Shown here: piece after piece, positions 35,209 through 44,898 of the stretch | Numbering within the stretch: the first letter of the stretch is position 1 | Layout: every line of letters begins with the position of its first letter | Assembly (NCBI GenBank): GCA_021234155.1 | Contig: JAJEKV010000003.1 | Location: forward strand, 29,621,166 to 29,685,165 | Length of the DNA: 64,000 nucleotides | From: Isoetes taiwanensis | Taxonomy: Eukaryota > Streptophyta > Lycopodiopsida > Isoetales > Isoetaceae | Direction of reading: 5' to 3' | Translations under genes and position numbers: made by a program | The notes under the pieces: generated by a model | Told to the model about the DNA's origin: nothing | Database searches by the model: none | The model's input: the letters and a program-made list of their open reading frames with translations, nothing else

Positions 35209-36690
35209 ATGCATGACTCGGTGCCAATTTATTATGGCCATTTTAGTTTGCAATTGTGGAGTGATAGTCCTGATTTTCATATTGGAAGTGTGATGAGGTG
35301 CTTGAGGAACTATGAGAGTGGTTATTCTGGTGACCTCCACAACCCTGGAGGTGGTAGCCAACCACTCTTCAGTGCATTGTTGGATAGAAAGCCTAATAAT
35401 TTAGAGAAGTTTACTAAGGCAAGGTTTAGGAAGTCAGGTGCTTCTGAACATATTGGAGCCTCAAGTTCACGTTCCCAACCTCGAGATCTACCACCAAGGT
35501 TCCTCCTCCAACTTGAAAATTGTGCTGGACAGAATAAAAACAGGTATATGTTCTCATTCCTATCTTATTTAACAGCTGTGGGTGTCTTTGAAAGAGTGAA
35601 TTTAGGGTTCTTAATGCCTGGACATACTCATGAGGATGTGGATGCATTGTTTGGGAAGTATAGTGCGCAGTTGAAATCTCAAACTGTGACCAATCTTCCT
35701 AGACTAATGGAAGTTCTTAGTGAATGCATTTCACCTTCTCCTATAGGGTTGATCATACAAGAGGTGCCTGATTGGAAGAATTTTATCGAAGGTTATGCTC
35801 TTGATATGGAAGGTCAATCTAGACCTCTTCAGTACACTTTCTGGGTCATGGGAAATAAGCCAATAATGCAATGGAAGATGAGATCTTCAGATGATAAATG
35901 GAGGCCAGGTGAAGGAGTACCTATATGGCACGAAAATGAAAATGGTAAACCTAAGATTCCAAGGGGTCAACCAAAAGCTCTTAAGCCTTTTGTAGAGGTG
36001 GATTCATTGCAAAGCACATTGGACGGCATTTCTAAATACGTCAAGTATTGGAAAAATAACCCCGATGATACCAACCTTGCATTGATAGATTATTGGACAC
36101 AGGTACATGGATTATTGGGACAAGTAGACACATCCTCTGATGAACTGAAAGATGGATGGCTACCTAAGACTAGGTGGAGAGACTTGATAACACCTGAGGA
36201 AGTTGATGATGTGGTTAGTAGTATTCGCAAGTCGATGGCTCCTCCAGCTGCTGAAAAACACTATGTTGGTCCTAGGAAAGGAAGGCCTAAATATCTCGGG
36301 CTGGAGGATTATGATCCCAAAGATGACTTGCTTTGCCATCAATTTGCACTTATAGTACCAGAGCGCAAAGAGATATACCCTGTGTGGATGGGTTACATCA
36401 TCTCAGAGGTTTGCAAAGAAGTAGGTGACCACAATGTGAACAAAGTTCGTGTGGAGTGGTGGTGTCCAGTGCACCAGTTAAATGAAGTGGCAGAGGAAGA
36501 AAGGTATAGAGACTGTTGGACAAAGAGATGGAAGAGAAACCCTATTGAAGGGGATGATTGGGTTGAGTTAGACACTATTTTGTTTTCATGGACCCCAAAG
36601 GTCATACCAGGCAAGACTGCTAGGGTTACAATACCTGTGGAAGTGAGGAAGAAAACTATGATATCTCTAGGGGTCACTTCTGAGAAGTAA
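35209..36690 (+). CDS. Transposase-like protein copy 2 (DUF7869-type), 493 aa open frame
   Basis: An uninterrupted frame from ATG 35209 to TAA 36690. It shows YYGHFSLQLWSDSPDFHIGS near the start, RFLLQLENCAGQNKNRYMFS and GFLMPGHTHEDVDALFGKYS near residues 95-145, GPRKGRPKYLG near 355 and VRVEWWCPVHQLNEV near 415. The conserved acidic residues around QLENCAGQNKN and HTHEDVD suggest an RNase-H-fold DDE/D transposase; this is inference. Compared with copy 1 it lacks about 450 upstream residues, so either further exons exist or it is 5'-truncated. Unlike copy 1 it has no lesions in the shared part, so it may be the younger or selected copy. Confidence 0.75.
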   Translation: MHDSVPIYYGHFSLQLWSDSPDFHIGSVMRCLRNYESGYSGDLHNPGGGSQPLFSALLDRKPNNLEKFTKARFRKSGASEHIGASSSRSQPRDLPPRFLLQLENCAGQNKNRYMFSFLSYLTAVGVFERVNLGFLMPGHTHEDVDALFGKYSAQLKSQTVTNLPRLMEVLSECISPSPIGLIIQEVPDWKNFIEGYALDMEGQSRPLQYTFWVMGNKPIMQWKMRSSDDKWRPGEGVPIWHENENGKPKIPRGQPKALKPFVEVDSLQSTLDGISKYVKYWKNNPDDTNLALIDYWTQVHGLLGQVDTSSDELKDGWLPKTRWRDLITPEEVDDVVSSIRKSMAPPAAEKHYVGPRKGRPKYLGLEDYDPKDDLLCHQFALIVPERKEIYPVWMGYIISEVCKEVGDHNVNKVRVEWWCPVHQLNEVAEEERYRDCWTKRWKRNPIEGDDWVELDTILFSWTPKVIPGKTARVTIPVEVRKKTMISLGVTSEK

Positions 36691-36855
36691 TTGGCAATAC
36701 GTAACTCGACATGCATATGTAAAATATTTTTAATTTTTAATACAATCATGTTGTGCTGTTATAAAAAAAAGTCACATTCTCGATGCAAATTTACTAACCC
36801 GGGAAAAAGTTGCAGTGCCAAAATGGTCCAAAATCCTGACATAAATCCAATATAA

Positions 36856-37092
36856 ATGAATGATGGTTACCATCGCATCACTGCATTTATGCGGATCCTC
36901 ATGCTCTTAGTAAGGCTCATGCCAACAAATAAATACGAGGCTTTGATTAGGAGTATCAAGGATCGACGGGACACTCTGATTTGGAGACTCGACATTCGCA
37001 GGGAATGGGAGGATGATGTCATATCAGAGTGGTACAGGTGGGACTGGACTCGGTATGTAGCCGATGAAGTGGGCCTATGTGACATTTTGTAG
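36856..37092 (+). CDS. Small uncharacterised open frame, 78 aa
   Basis: It starts ATGAATGATGGTTACC and reads with Arg- and Trp-rich character (RRDTLIWRLDIRREWEDDVI). It lies 165 bp downstream of the transposase-like frame and upstream of two CGCGCC-type palindromes. Nothing identifies it, and it may be chance. Confidence 0.25.
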   Translation: MNDGYHRITAFMRILMLLVRLMPTNKYEALIRSIKDRRDTLIWRLDIRREWEDDVISEWYRWDWTRYVADEVGLCDIL

Positions 37093-37277
37093 AGATATAT
37101 GCAGCCTGCTATGTTAGTTTAGAAAGAACTCGCGCCTGGCGCATTTTCACAGAAGGAAAAATGTACATATATTTCATTTGAATATAAATACAAACTCGCG
37201 CCTGGCGCAATTTTGCAGCTTATACTTTTATGTCATGCTTATTTTATTATGCTTTTTTATATGCAATGTCGAAAACA

Positions 37278-37393
37278 TTGAATCCTTTGATGCCCTCCAG
37301 CCAGTATGACCAACCCCAAGAAACTACACATTTTCATTAATGTGTAGCTTCATGGGGTTGATAAGACTGGCTAAAGACCATCAAAGAATTCAA
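37278..37393. repeat. 116-nt imperfect hairpin (miRNA-precursor- or MITE-like)
   Basis: Two 55-nt arms (37278-37332 and 37339-37393) around a 6-nt loop pair at about 45 of 55 positions with no net bulge: TTGAATCCTTTGATG against CATCAAAGAATTCAA, and CTACACATT against AATGTGTAG at the loop. The even mismatches resemble a plant microRNA foldback, but a tiny foldback transposon is equally possible. No expression evidence is available. Confidence 0.7.
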
Positions 37394-37459
37394 AATTCAC
37401 AACATGACGCAGATGTTATGATATATTCATTTTTTTTTTGAATATCCTAATATACATAC

Positions 37460-37691
37460 CTTTTTCAGACGTTCTTTTGGCCATGCTACAAATGTGCCCA
37501 CGCTATTGCCACCGGGATGTCTTCGTGGAAGAGCCTCATCTTCATAATTGTAGTTTATAATGGAAATCTTACAGAAACTGTTTCCAAGAGGAACACCATG
37601 ACACATAGAACTTGGATTCAGATCTTCAATTTTACATAATCCTATTCGACGCTTCAAGTTTGCTGTTAAAAGATAGCATTCTTCTCCGACA
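37460..37691 (-). CDS. DUF8039-like exon, second copy
   Basis: Acceptor TTTATCAG|TGTCGG and donor AAAAAG|GTATGT enclose VGEECYLLTANLKRRIG, CHGVPLGN, DEALPRRHPGG and GTFVAWPKERLKK. It matches the plus-strand exon at 34113-34508 closely. Upstream, only about 45 bp remain before the LINE tail at 37737-37783, so the LINE appears to have landed in its upstream intron. Confidence 0.6.
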
Positions 37692-37947
37692 CTGATAAAG
37701 AACCAGAATGCTAGAATTGGCATTGAGAAAAATAGAGGAAGGAAGGAAGGAAGGAAGGAAGGAAGGAAGGAAGGAAGTTTATTTTAACGTCTACGGAGGC
37801 CAGAGGCCTATGAGACGGTACATGCAGAGAACAGGTAAAAAGCCAAAAACCCCAACACCAAAAACAAACAATGTAACTGTACAGTAGATCCCTACTACCG
37901 GGATGAAAAAATCCCCACTTGGGAGGAAAAACCCTAACAGTAGGCTC

Positions 37948-38284
37948 TCAAATACCATGCCCCCGAAGAGCAAGTCTGACGACCGAAATCTGCAGGATAT
38001 AAGCTCCCAGTCGCGCTACCATAGGTGATGCGAGTAACTGATGTAGCGGTGTGTCAAAGCATCTAAGATCAGTGTGCACTGCTCGGACATGGGCATATGC
38101 TGGGCACCGCTGGAGGGCATGGTGCTCATCCTCTATCAGGTGCATCTCACAACACTGACATATCCTCTCCTCCCTGGGGATCCCGTGCCCGCCATTCACC
38201 CCCCAGCGACCTGTTTCAATTCTGAGGTAATGGGAACCCGTCCTTATGGCAGCAATAGCTCTCCGTTTCTTCACCGAGATGTGT
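37948..38284 (-). pseudogene. LINE ORF2 C-terminal zinc-finger segment
   Basis: KKRRAIAAIRTGSHYLRIET followed by ICQCCEMHLIEDEHHALQRC is the cysteine/histidine segment usual at the end of LINE ORF2 proteins. It continues the reading from 44736-44899 across CACTA-2 (EHGPHRYLKAH on that side). Confidence 0.85.
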
Positions 38285-38615
38285 CACTACAACAGAATAG
38301 GGTGTTTTTTGTCGGGTATAGCGTCAAGTAAAATGACGCTATGTATATCCTCACATGTCCACTAAATGTCACGAAGTTGACGCTAAATATGCTATACTTT
38401 GATGTCGCATGGGCGTCAACTTTTGCGTCAAGTATTGTGTCACGACTACTTAACATAAAAATGACACAATGACTACATTTGTGACAATTGCATGGCATGT
38501 TTGTTACACTATATTGGCATTCTTACCTTGCACAGATTGGCATCCTTTGCGTCATATTTGTAACTCTCTTTTAACAGACTTTGTATCATTTGGTTATGCA
38601 ATTTATAACATGATT

Positions 38616-38771
38616 GTGATCTTTAGTTATATAGTTAAGACAAACTAGTCTTATTCTTGTAATATTTGAGTAACAAAATTATGTCTATATTTTGTGATCT
38701 TTAGTTATATAGTTAAGACAAACTAGTCTCATTCTTGTAATATTTGAGTAACAGAATTATGTCTATATTTA
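38616..38771. repeat. Tandem duplication, period 78 bp
   Basis: GTGATCTTTAGTTATATAG at 38616 recurs at 38694, and the copies are nearly identical for 78 bp. Lies inside CACTA-2. Confidence 0.9.
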
Positions 38772-41700
38772 GATCTTCTTGTGACATCTACATAATGATT
38801 TTATGAGCACATATAATACCATTGTCAGATTTGTGTCCAAATCAAAAAACATCTTTATGGCAGTTCTGCCTTCAATTATTGTCATTTTTGTCTCTTCATT
38901 ATTATTATTTTGTGTTATGCAAATTTAGTTTTTTTTAGTCTATGGTTGCATCATGCATAAAGAACGAAGGAAGAAAATGAAAAAGATGTAATTGCACTAG
39001 TAACAATAACAAGGTTAATCGTGATGACATTACTTAAAAATAAGAACATTAAGTTCAAATGGAAGATATTTTTCAAAATAAACCCAATGGTTTGAGTTTG
39101 AAATACTTCCCATCATATTATCTTCATTCCAGATTATCAAATTATCAGATTATCGTCCTTTACCTATACGATTGGGCATCCTCAAATCTGCATGCACCAC
39201 TTTTCTACCATAAGGGCTTCAAATTCGCAATGTCTTGGCGGACAACCATACGAGACACTGCATGCATGCCCTACAAGCTAAGAACAAATAATAAAATCAA
39301 CATACCTTTACATATCTTAGAAATTCAACATCTTAAACTGATAATACCTTGAAGAAAATGCACATATAACATACATAACACCACCCTTTCTAACTTAAAT
39401 AAATTCAAAAGATAAATAACCACCGCAAAATTGATTTCTTCTCTCGCTTTTACGGTAACATCCTTCTAGGAACCAAAGAAATCCTAGCAAGCCACATTGA
39501 CTTATCTAGCAACTTCAAATGAAGTGCACATTCATGCCATCTACTTTTGCACAAGCAAAACGAGCCATATCCCCGCCAACTACACAAACAAACACGCAAA
39601 GAATAAACAAACGTTATCCTTGCATGCATATAGCTGCAGACCATCCCCATCCTCACACTCTAAAATATCGGCCTATCACAAATAGGCTGAAACATAATGT
39701 ATACATGGCCTAATTCTACCATCAGGGGGCCCGTTGGAGGCGAAGTCAGCTGTGCTCACCTTGGAGGATTGGTATTGGGATGGTCAAACTAGAAGGCAAC
39801 ACTAGCAAGACTATCAACGTTAGATACTCTTTTTAGACCAAACCCCATTACGTCACAAAGACAAAAAGATCAGTACTCTACTTTTATCCTTATTTTCCAT
39901 CCAATTACCAACATTATTGACTGTTCAATCTACTTACACGGCCATCAAGGTGCTCAAATAAACCCATATTGAACATTGCAAGAAGAATAGAAAATTGCAA
40001 AAAAAATAGCGGATAACAGACAAAATTGCACCAAACTCAAACGCTATGTTACATACATAACGAATTACCATAACAAGATTTATTGCAAAGCTATTAAACA
40101 GAAAACAGATACCATTCTCTAAAACCTACAATTCCATTTTAACATTACTGGACCAAAATTGCATAGAAATAGAAATAGACGTATCTAACTACTTGACTGG
40201 TTTTGATCCTCCCTAGCTCAACATTTTGCCCTTGCTTCCTTGATAGATTTGCCTTTGCTTCCCTCGAAATTTTTGCCCGCTTGTCCCCAACATTGTATCT
40301 CCCACACTTGAAACTTCCAAATCTTTCTAAGCATATTGCTTCTTTCTAGATAGAACCACCATCGACCACCTCTGTATGCCCTTATATCTCGCATCGAAAA
40401 ACTCCATCCCCAAAAAGTTGGCTCGCTTATAGCATTTTACCGTCCACTCTGCCATCCCCGCCCTAGAAACTCGCTCCATACACACCGCACTAAAACATGC
40501 TCATTTAAACACCTCAAATCTATGCCACGAATTTTTAAATCATACTAATCCCACCTCATGAACTGTGGATTATTATCTCAAGGTACTATTCTTGTGCAAG
40601 AAATTGAAAACACATGACGAATACCAAAAGAATCAAATCTAAACTCTAATTTTACAAAAAAAAAAATGAGCAATTCATAACATATCCGCACACTTCATCT
40701 TTAAAAGTTTTGCTTGCCTTTATTCGTAAAATTTCGCCTCCCATACTTCTTTGGTGGTAGGTTTCCTACCAATTGCAAACCCCTATCAGCAAAAATATAC
40801 CTTGCTCTTTTAACCGCCGCTTTGCTTATATTATTCAAAACCAACATACGCCCCCAAAAACGGCTATGATAATAGCATCTTGAGGTGTTGCCACCGGTTC
40901 CGACGGTCAAGCCATAGATGCCGAACCCTAAACCAAAGATTCCCTCGTTTTTTTTCGATCCAAAAATCCATATTTTTCCAAATAGAAATAGATTTCGATC
41001 TGGATTAAAAAAATTTAAACCGTATTTTTTGAATATCCCTCCTTTTTCAATGGTGCAACTTCCACCATACCTTGTTTTTCCATTTCTTTAGTACCTTAAT
41101 ACACCCATATGTAGCTCCCATGCCACATCAATGTGCCGCTTCTTTTTCCACCCATTTGTTTTTCAACATGCATACCTATGTATTCAGCACATGATTTTAA
41201 GACACAACTTGGTGCCAATAGTCTAACCACCACTTTGTCCCAATGGTCCACCATATAAATCCATCATCGTATGGTCGTATCTGGCTTTTCTTCATCATAT
41301 CCAATTTCTTTGTTTATTCTACTTATTTCTTTGATGTAGATTCAACTCCATATTATCACATCTATCTCAAGCTTTCAAAGGTCCACCCCATGAACAATTT
41401 TTTAGAGAACTTTATTCAACATATCAAGCCCCATTCAGATTCTCAACTTTCCTCTTCATATGAGTCCACCAACATCTTCTTTTCCAAAGGTCCATTTTAA
41501 AAGATCATATCACCCTTTCCTCCCATTGTCCACATAAAAGGCAAACTTTCTATAATCAACCCCATTCTTTACATTTTTGTTATTTTGCTTTCGGTGGAAA
41601 CAATGGTATTCAACTAGATGCCTTTTCTATTTTCAATGGGCCAACAACTCCTCATTTCCCAAATCATTGTATTTACAACATCATACTATGGATTATAATG

Positions 41701-41912
41701 GTATGAAGGGTAAACCTTCGAATCTAGCAATTTGTTTTCTACCCAAAGTGCCCCCATTTCCATTCTCAAATTTTAAGATCCATGATTTCCTGCAGAACTT
41801 TTTTCAATATATCCAGCTCCATTTCCATTCTCAATTTGCTTCAATCTTCTTCTTCTTCTCCTCCTAAGCTGCTCCCTCGGATACTAGGAGCCATCTTTTC
41901 ATAAGAATATGC
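38772..41912. other. CACTA-2 interior, no gene recognised
   Basis: AT-rich. One minus-strand frame near 40701-40910 (TVGTGGNTSRCYYHSRFWGR) has exon-like composition, but I cannot assign it. Possible captured sequence, low support. Confidence 0.4.
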
Positions 41913-41918
41913 CCTTCG

Positions 41919-42582
41919 GTGCATGGTCTAGTGGTAGGACCTTAAACCGCCACACCTGAGGTTACGGGTTCAAGTATGGCCAATATTAGTATAGTATGGG
42001 AATCTTAAAATCCATTGTTTCTAGGTTAGGGGTTCAAGTATGAGCAAGTATGACCAGCTGATCATGTGGCAGAGACTTTAAATCTGCCATATATGCTAGA
42101 TAATCACATGCAAGCAACTCTTAAAAGGTCACGGGTATCTTAAAATCCATTGCTTCGAGGTTAGGGGTTCAAGTATGAGCAAGTATGACCAACTGATCAT
42201 CTTAAAATAAGGTATCGCTGCTAAGGTCACGGGTATCTTAAAATCCATTGCTTTGAGGTTAGTATGAGCAAGTATGACCAACTGATCATGTGGCAGAGAC
42301 TTTAAATCTGCCATATGTGCTAGATAATCACGTGCAAGCAACTCTTAAAATAAGGTATCGCAGCTAAGGTCATGGGTTCAAGTATGACCAACTGTTCCTG
42401 TGGCAGAGACTTTAAATCTGCCATATGTGTTAGATAATCACGTGCAAACAACTCCTAGCATAAGGTATCGCAGTTAGGTAGTGGATTAACTTCCATATGG
42501 TACGTAGAATGTGATGTATTATTGTACTCATATGATAGTGAATAGATTGGCGTTCTTCAATAAAAAAATAAAAATAAAAAAG
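41919..42582 (+). mobile_element. tRNA-derived SINE with internal tandem duplications
   Basis: The head carries an A box (TGGTCTAGTGGTAGG, about 41924) and a B box (GGGTTCAAGTA, 41967-41977), the Pol III promoter of a tRNA-like gene. The body repeats TTCAAGTATGAGCAAGTATG and CAGAGACTTTAAATCTGCC several times with a period near 140 bp. It ends in an A-rich tail at 42559-42582. It is not a functional tRNA, since the cloverleaf does not close. Confidence 0.75.
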
Positions 42583-42599
42583 GAAACCTTTCCATAGGA

Positions 42600-43815
42600 A
42601 TAAGGATGTAGGACCCTCGAAATGAAAAGAAGGGTCTTACTGTACTATACGGGAATAAGTTATTTATGTCACAGTTCCACTTATAGGCTGTGGAGTATTT
42701 GATGTAGTGGACATAATATATAGGGTATGGCACGGTGGACCAATTGTACATTTGAATAGTTGTAAATGTAGCACAATGGGTCCATCGTACATTTATATGG
42801 CACAGTGGGCCAATTCTACAATCAAATAGTAAATATGGTACAATGGGCCATAAATACAATAGTCAGACTAGTAAATTGAACAGTTATTCGCGACAATTAG
42901 TAGCACGCATGTTAGAGCAACTGTGGTAAGGCCTACTATAACATTTGTGCATGTTATAGTTTATCCTACATTAGTACAACTACCACTAGCCAACCCTTAT
43001 ATAGAAGACAAATGTTAGAATTCAATGAAGTTCACCATAATATTAACCTGAGATTGTTTGGCCCTTGTTATAGAGCACTCTATACCATCTTGGAATTATC
43101 CAAAAACCATTACCAAACATGCATGGCATAGCAGCCCTTCCAGCACACCTCCCAAGAAAACAAGCTTACACCTCCACTAACATCGTTGCCCAGCAACACT
43201 AGCCTCTAAATCTGCATGCATCGCTACTTCAAATTTTGCAGTGTCTTAGCAACACAATCCTATAGATTTGCATGCATGTCCCATAAGCTAGAAACACATA
43301 ATATCAACATACCCTTGTCCATCTCTATAACAGCTTGCATATAAGCCCCACCAAGCATCCCTATCTATACAATTTAGCTATGCAAATGTTTCACAATATA
43401 CCAACTACCCTGGCAGTGTCACATAATTACCAGTTCAATGCCTCCAATATCAACTTAAAAGTACCAACCGTCATGCTTTTCCAAACTGGATCCGTCATGT
43501 GATTGGAATTCCTGCACCTGAAGACAACAACATCTAGTGATGAGGATGGGCAATCAGATTATATAGCAGAGGACTTACCCCTACTAAAAAGGAAAGTTGA
43601 TGTATCGCACTTTGATACTATTGAAGGCAATATTACATCTATAAGGCATAAATGAATGTTATAAACATAGATGGGTATGGGATAAAATCTTGGAGAGGTT
43701 AGGCCGCAATAAGGATCCACTTATAAGATTTGAGAACATACATGGTTACATTCAATGTTTATGGGCATAAGAATGCTACAACGTACTACACAAAGTACTA
43801 ATAAGGGGCCATAAA
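42600..43815. other. CACTA-2 interior, no feature
   Basis: AT-rich. GGCACAGTGGGCCAATT-like phrases repeat three times around 42730-42850, with no coding sign. Confidence 0.4.
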
Positions 43816-43817
43816 AC

Positions 43818-44082
43818 TACATAAAGGAGGACCTAACACTAGTTACTGATGGGTACTTGTATAATGTCTCTATATAACTGATAAGTGTCGAATTGGATGC
43901 AATTATTTTGACCTCTAATAGTATTGTATTTATCTTAACTTTGAGTATTAACATGCTTTTGACTTTTATTTTGAGTTTTTGACTTAGTTTTGATGCAAAG
44001 AACAAGGAAACAGTACCCAATCCATAAGTACTATTGTAGATACTTTGGTAGGTTCCAAAAGTGGTAGGTTGTAGCATGCTTA
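43818..44082. mobile_element. Diverged MITE, family 'GGGTACTT', copy 1
   Basis: It shares the internal phrases TTATCTTAACTTTG, TTGACTTTTATTTTG and GTTCCAAAAGTGGTA with the copy at 51659-51969. The terminal repeats are decayed (GTAGCATGCTTATG on the right). Nested in CACTA-2. Confidence 0.6.
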
Positions 44083-44898
44083 TGCTTATGCAATACTTCA
44101 ATGTTATTAATATGTTTATCATATTAGCATTTAAAGCAACACCAATCTAAAAAATGTCTATAAAATGTCTATGCTAGGTTGTTCTCCTCGTACTAGCTAG
44201 TAGCACTTTTGGGTCAAACTTAGCCCTTTTTGCATCAAGATATTTATGTATTTTTACTTCTAATGTCACTACATTGACACTTTTTTTGACGCAATCATGT
44301 GATGTAAATATATAATAGGAAATTATTGATGTAAAATTGTGGACATGTATGACATTATAAAATGACACAAACTTTTTATAAAAGGTGACAACAAGCTATT
44401 GCAAAATGCGACGCAAATGTGCAACAAAATTGACCCAAAACTTTAGAACTAAGGATGTTATAGTAGACACAAACTTATTGCTATATTTGACTTTATGTCA
44501 CAATCTTTTATGCAGTACATGATGCAATCGTCACTACAAAAGCTAACATAAAACTATGAAGAATTTGACACAAATATTTCATAAAAATGACATTGCAATT
44601 TACATAGTCATATTGACACAAGTTTTGACACAATCGAATTAATTTGTGTCACTTTTAAGCTCCTGACACAAATCTGACAAACCTCAAAAGGTAGTGACGC
44701 AGGGTTTGACGCAAAAACCCTATCCTCTTGTAGTGTGTGCTTTCAAGTACCGATGGGGTCCATGCTCAAGGCCGACATTAATTTGAGCGTGATAGTGCTC
44801 TGTCTTGGGCTTTGCAAGAGTAGAGGCATCCCACAGAGTGGCAGCATAGCCTGCATCCAATTGCCATTCTGCGCATCAGAATCTGCCAGTGCCACCAT

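Larger units (their letters stand above)
27952..37209. repeat. Dispersed 13-nt palindrome CGCGCC(A/T)GGCGCG, about 20 copies
   Basis: Good copies: 28007-28019, 28062-28074, 28111-28123, 29311-29323, 29351-29364, 33140-33152, 34983-34997, 35011-35024, 37131-37143 and 37197-37209, plus a cluster at 31420-31880 inside intron 3. Variants are mostly CG to CA or TG changes (CACGCC, CGTGCC, CATGCC, GGCATG), as expected from methylated CpG decay. All lie in introns or between genes. None is evident outside this region of the window. Confidence 0.8.
38285..44735. mobile_element. CACTA-type transposon 'CACTA-2', 6.45 kb, non-autonomous
   Basis: The left end CACTACAACAGAATAGGG and the inverse of the right end CACTACAAGAGGATAGGG agree at 16 of 18 positions. 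TGT flanks both ends (38282-38284 and 44736-44738). Subterminal TGACGC and TGACACAAA motifs recur at both ends. There is no transposase frame. It lies within the C-terminal part of the LINE ORF2. Confidence 0.93.

Noticed and set aside
41919-41990. A functional tRNA gene
   Set aside because: A and B boxes are present, but the acceptor stem does not close and the sequence runs into SINE body repeats and an A-rich tail.
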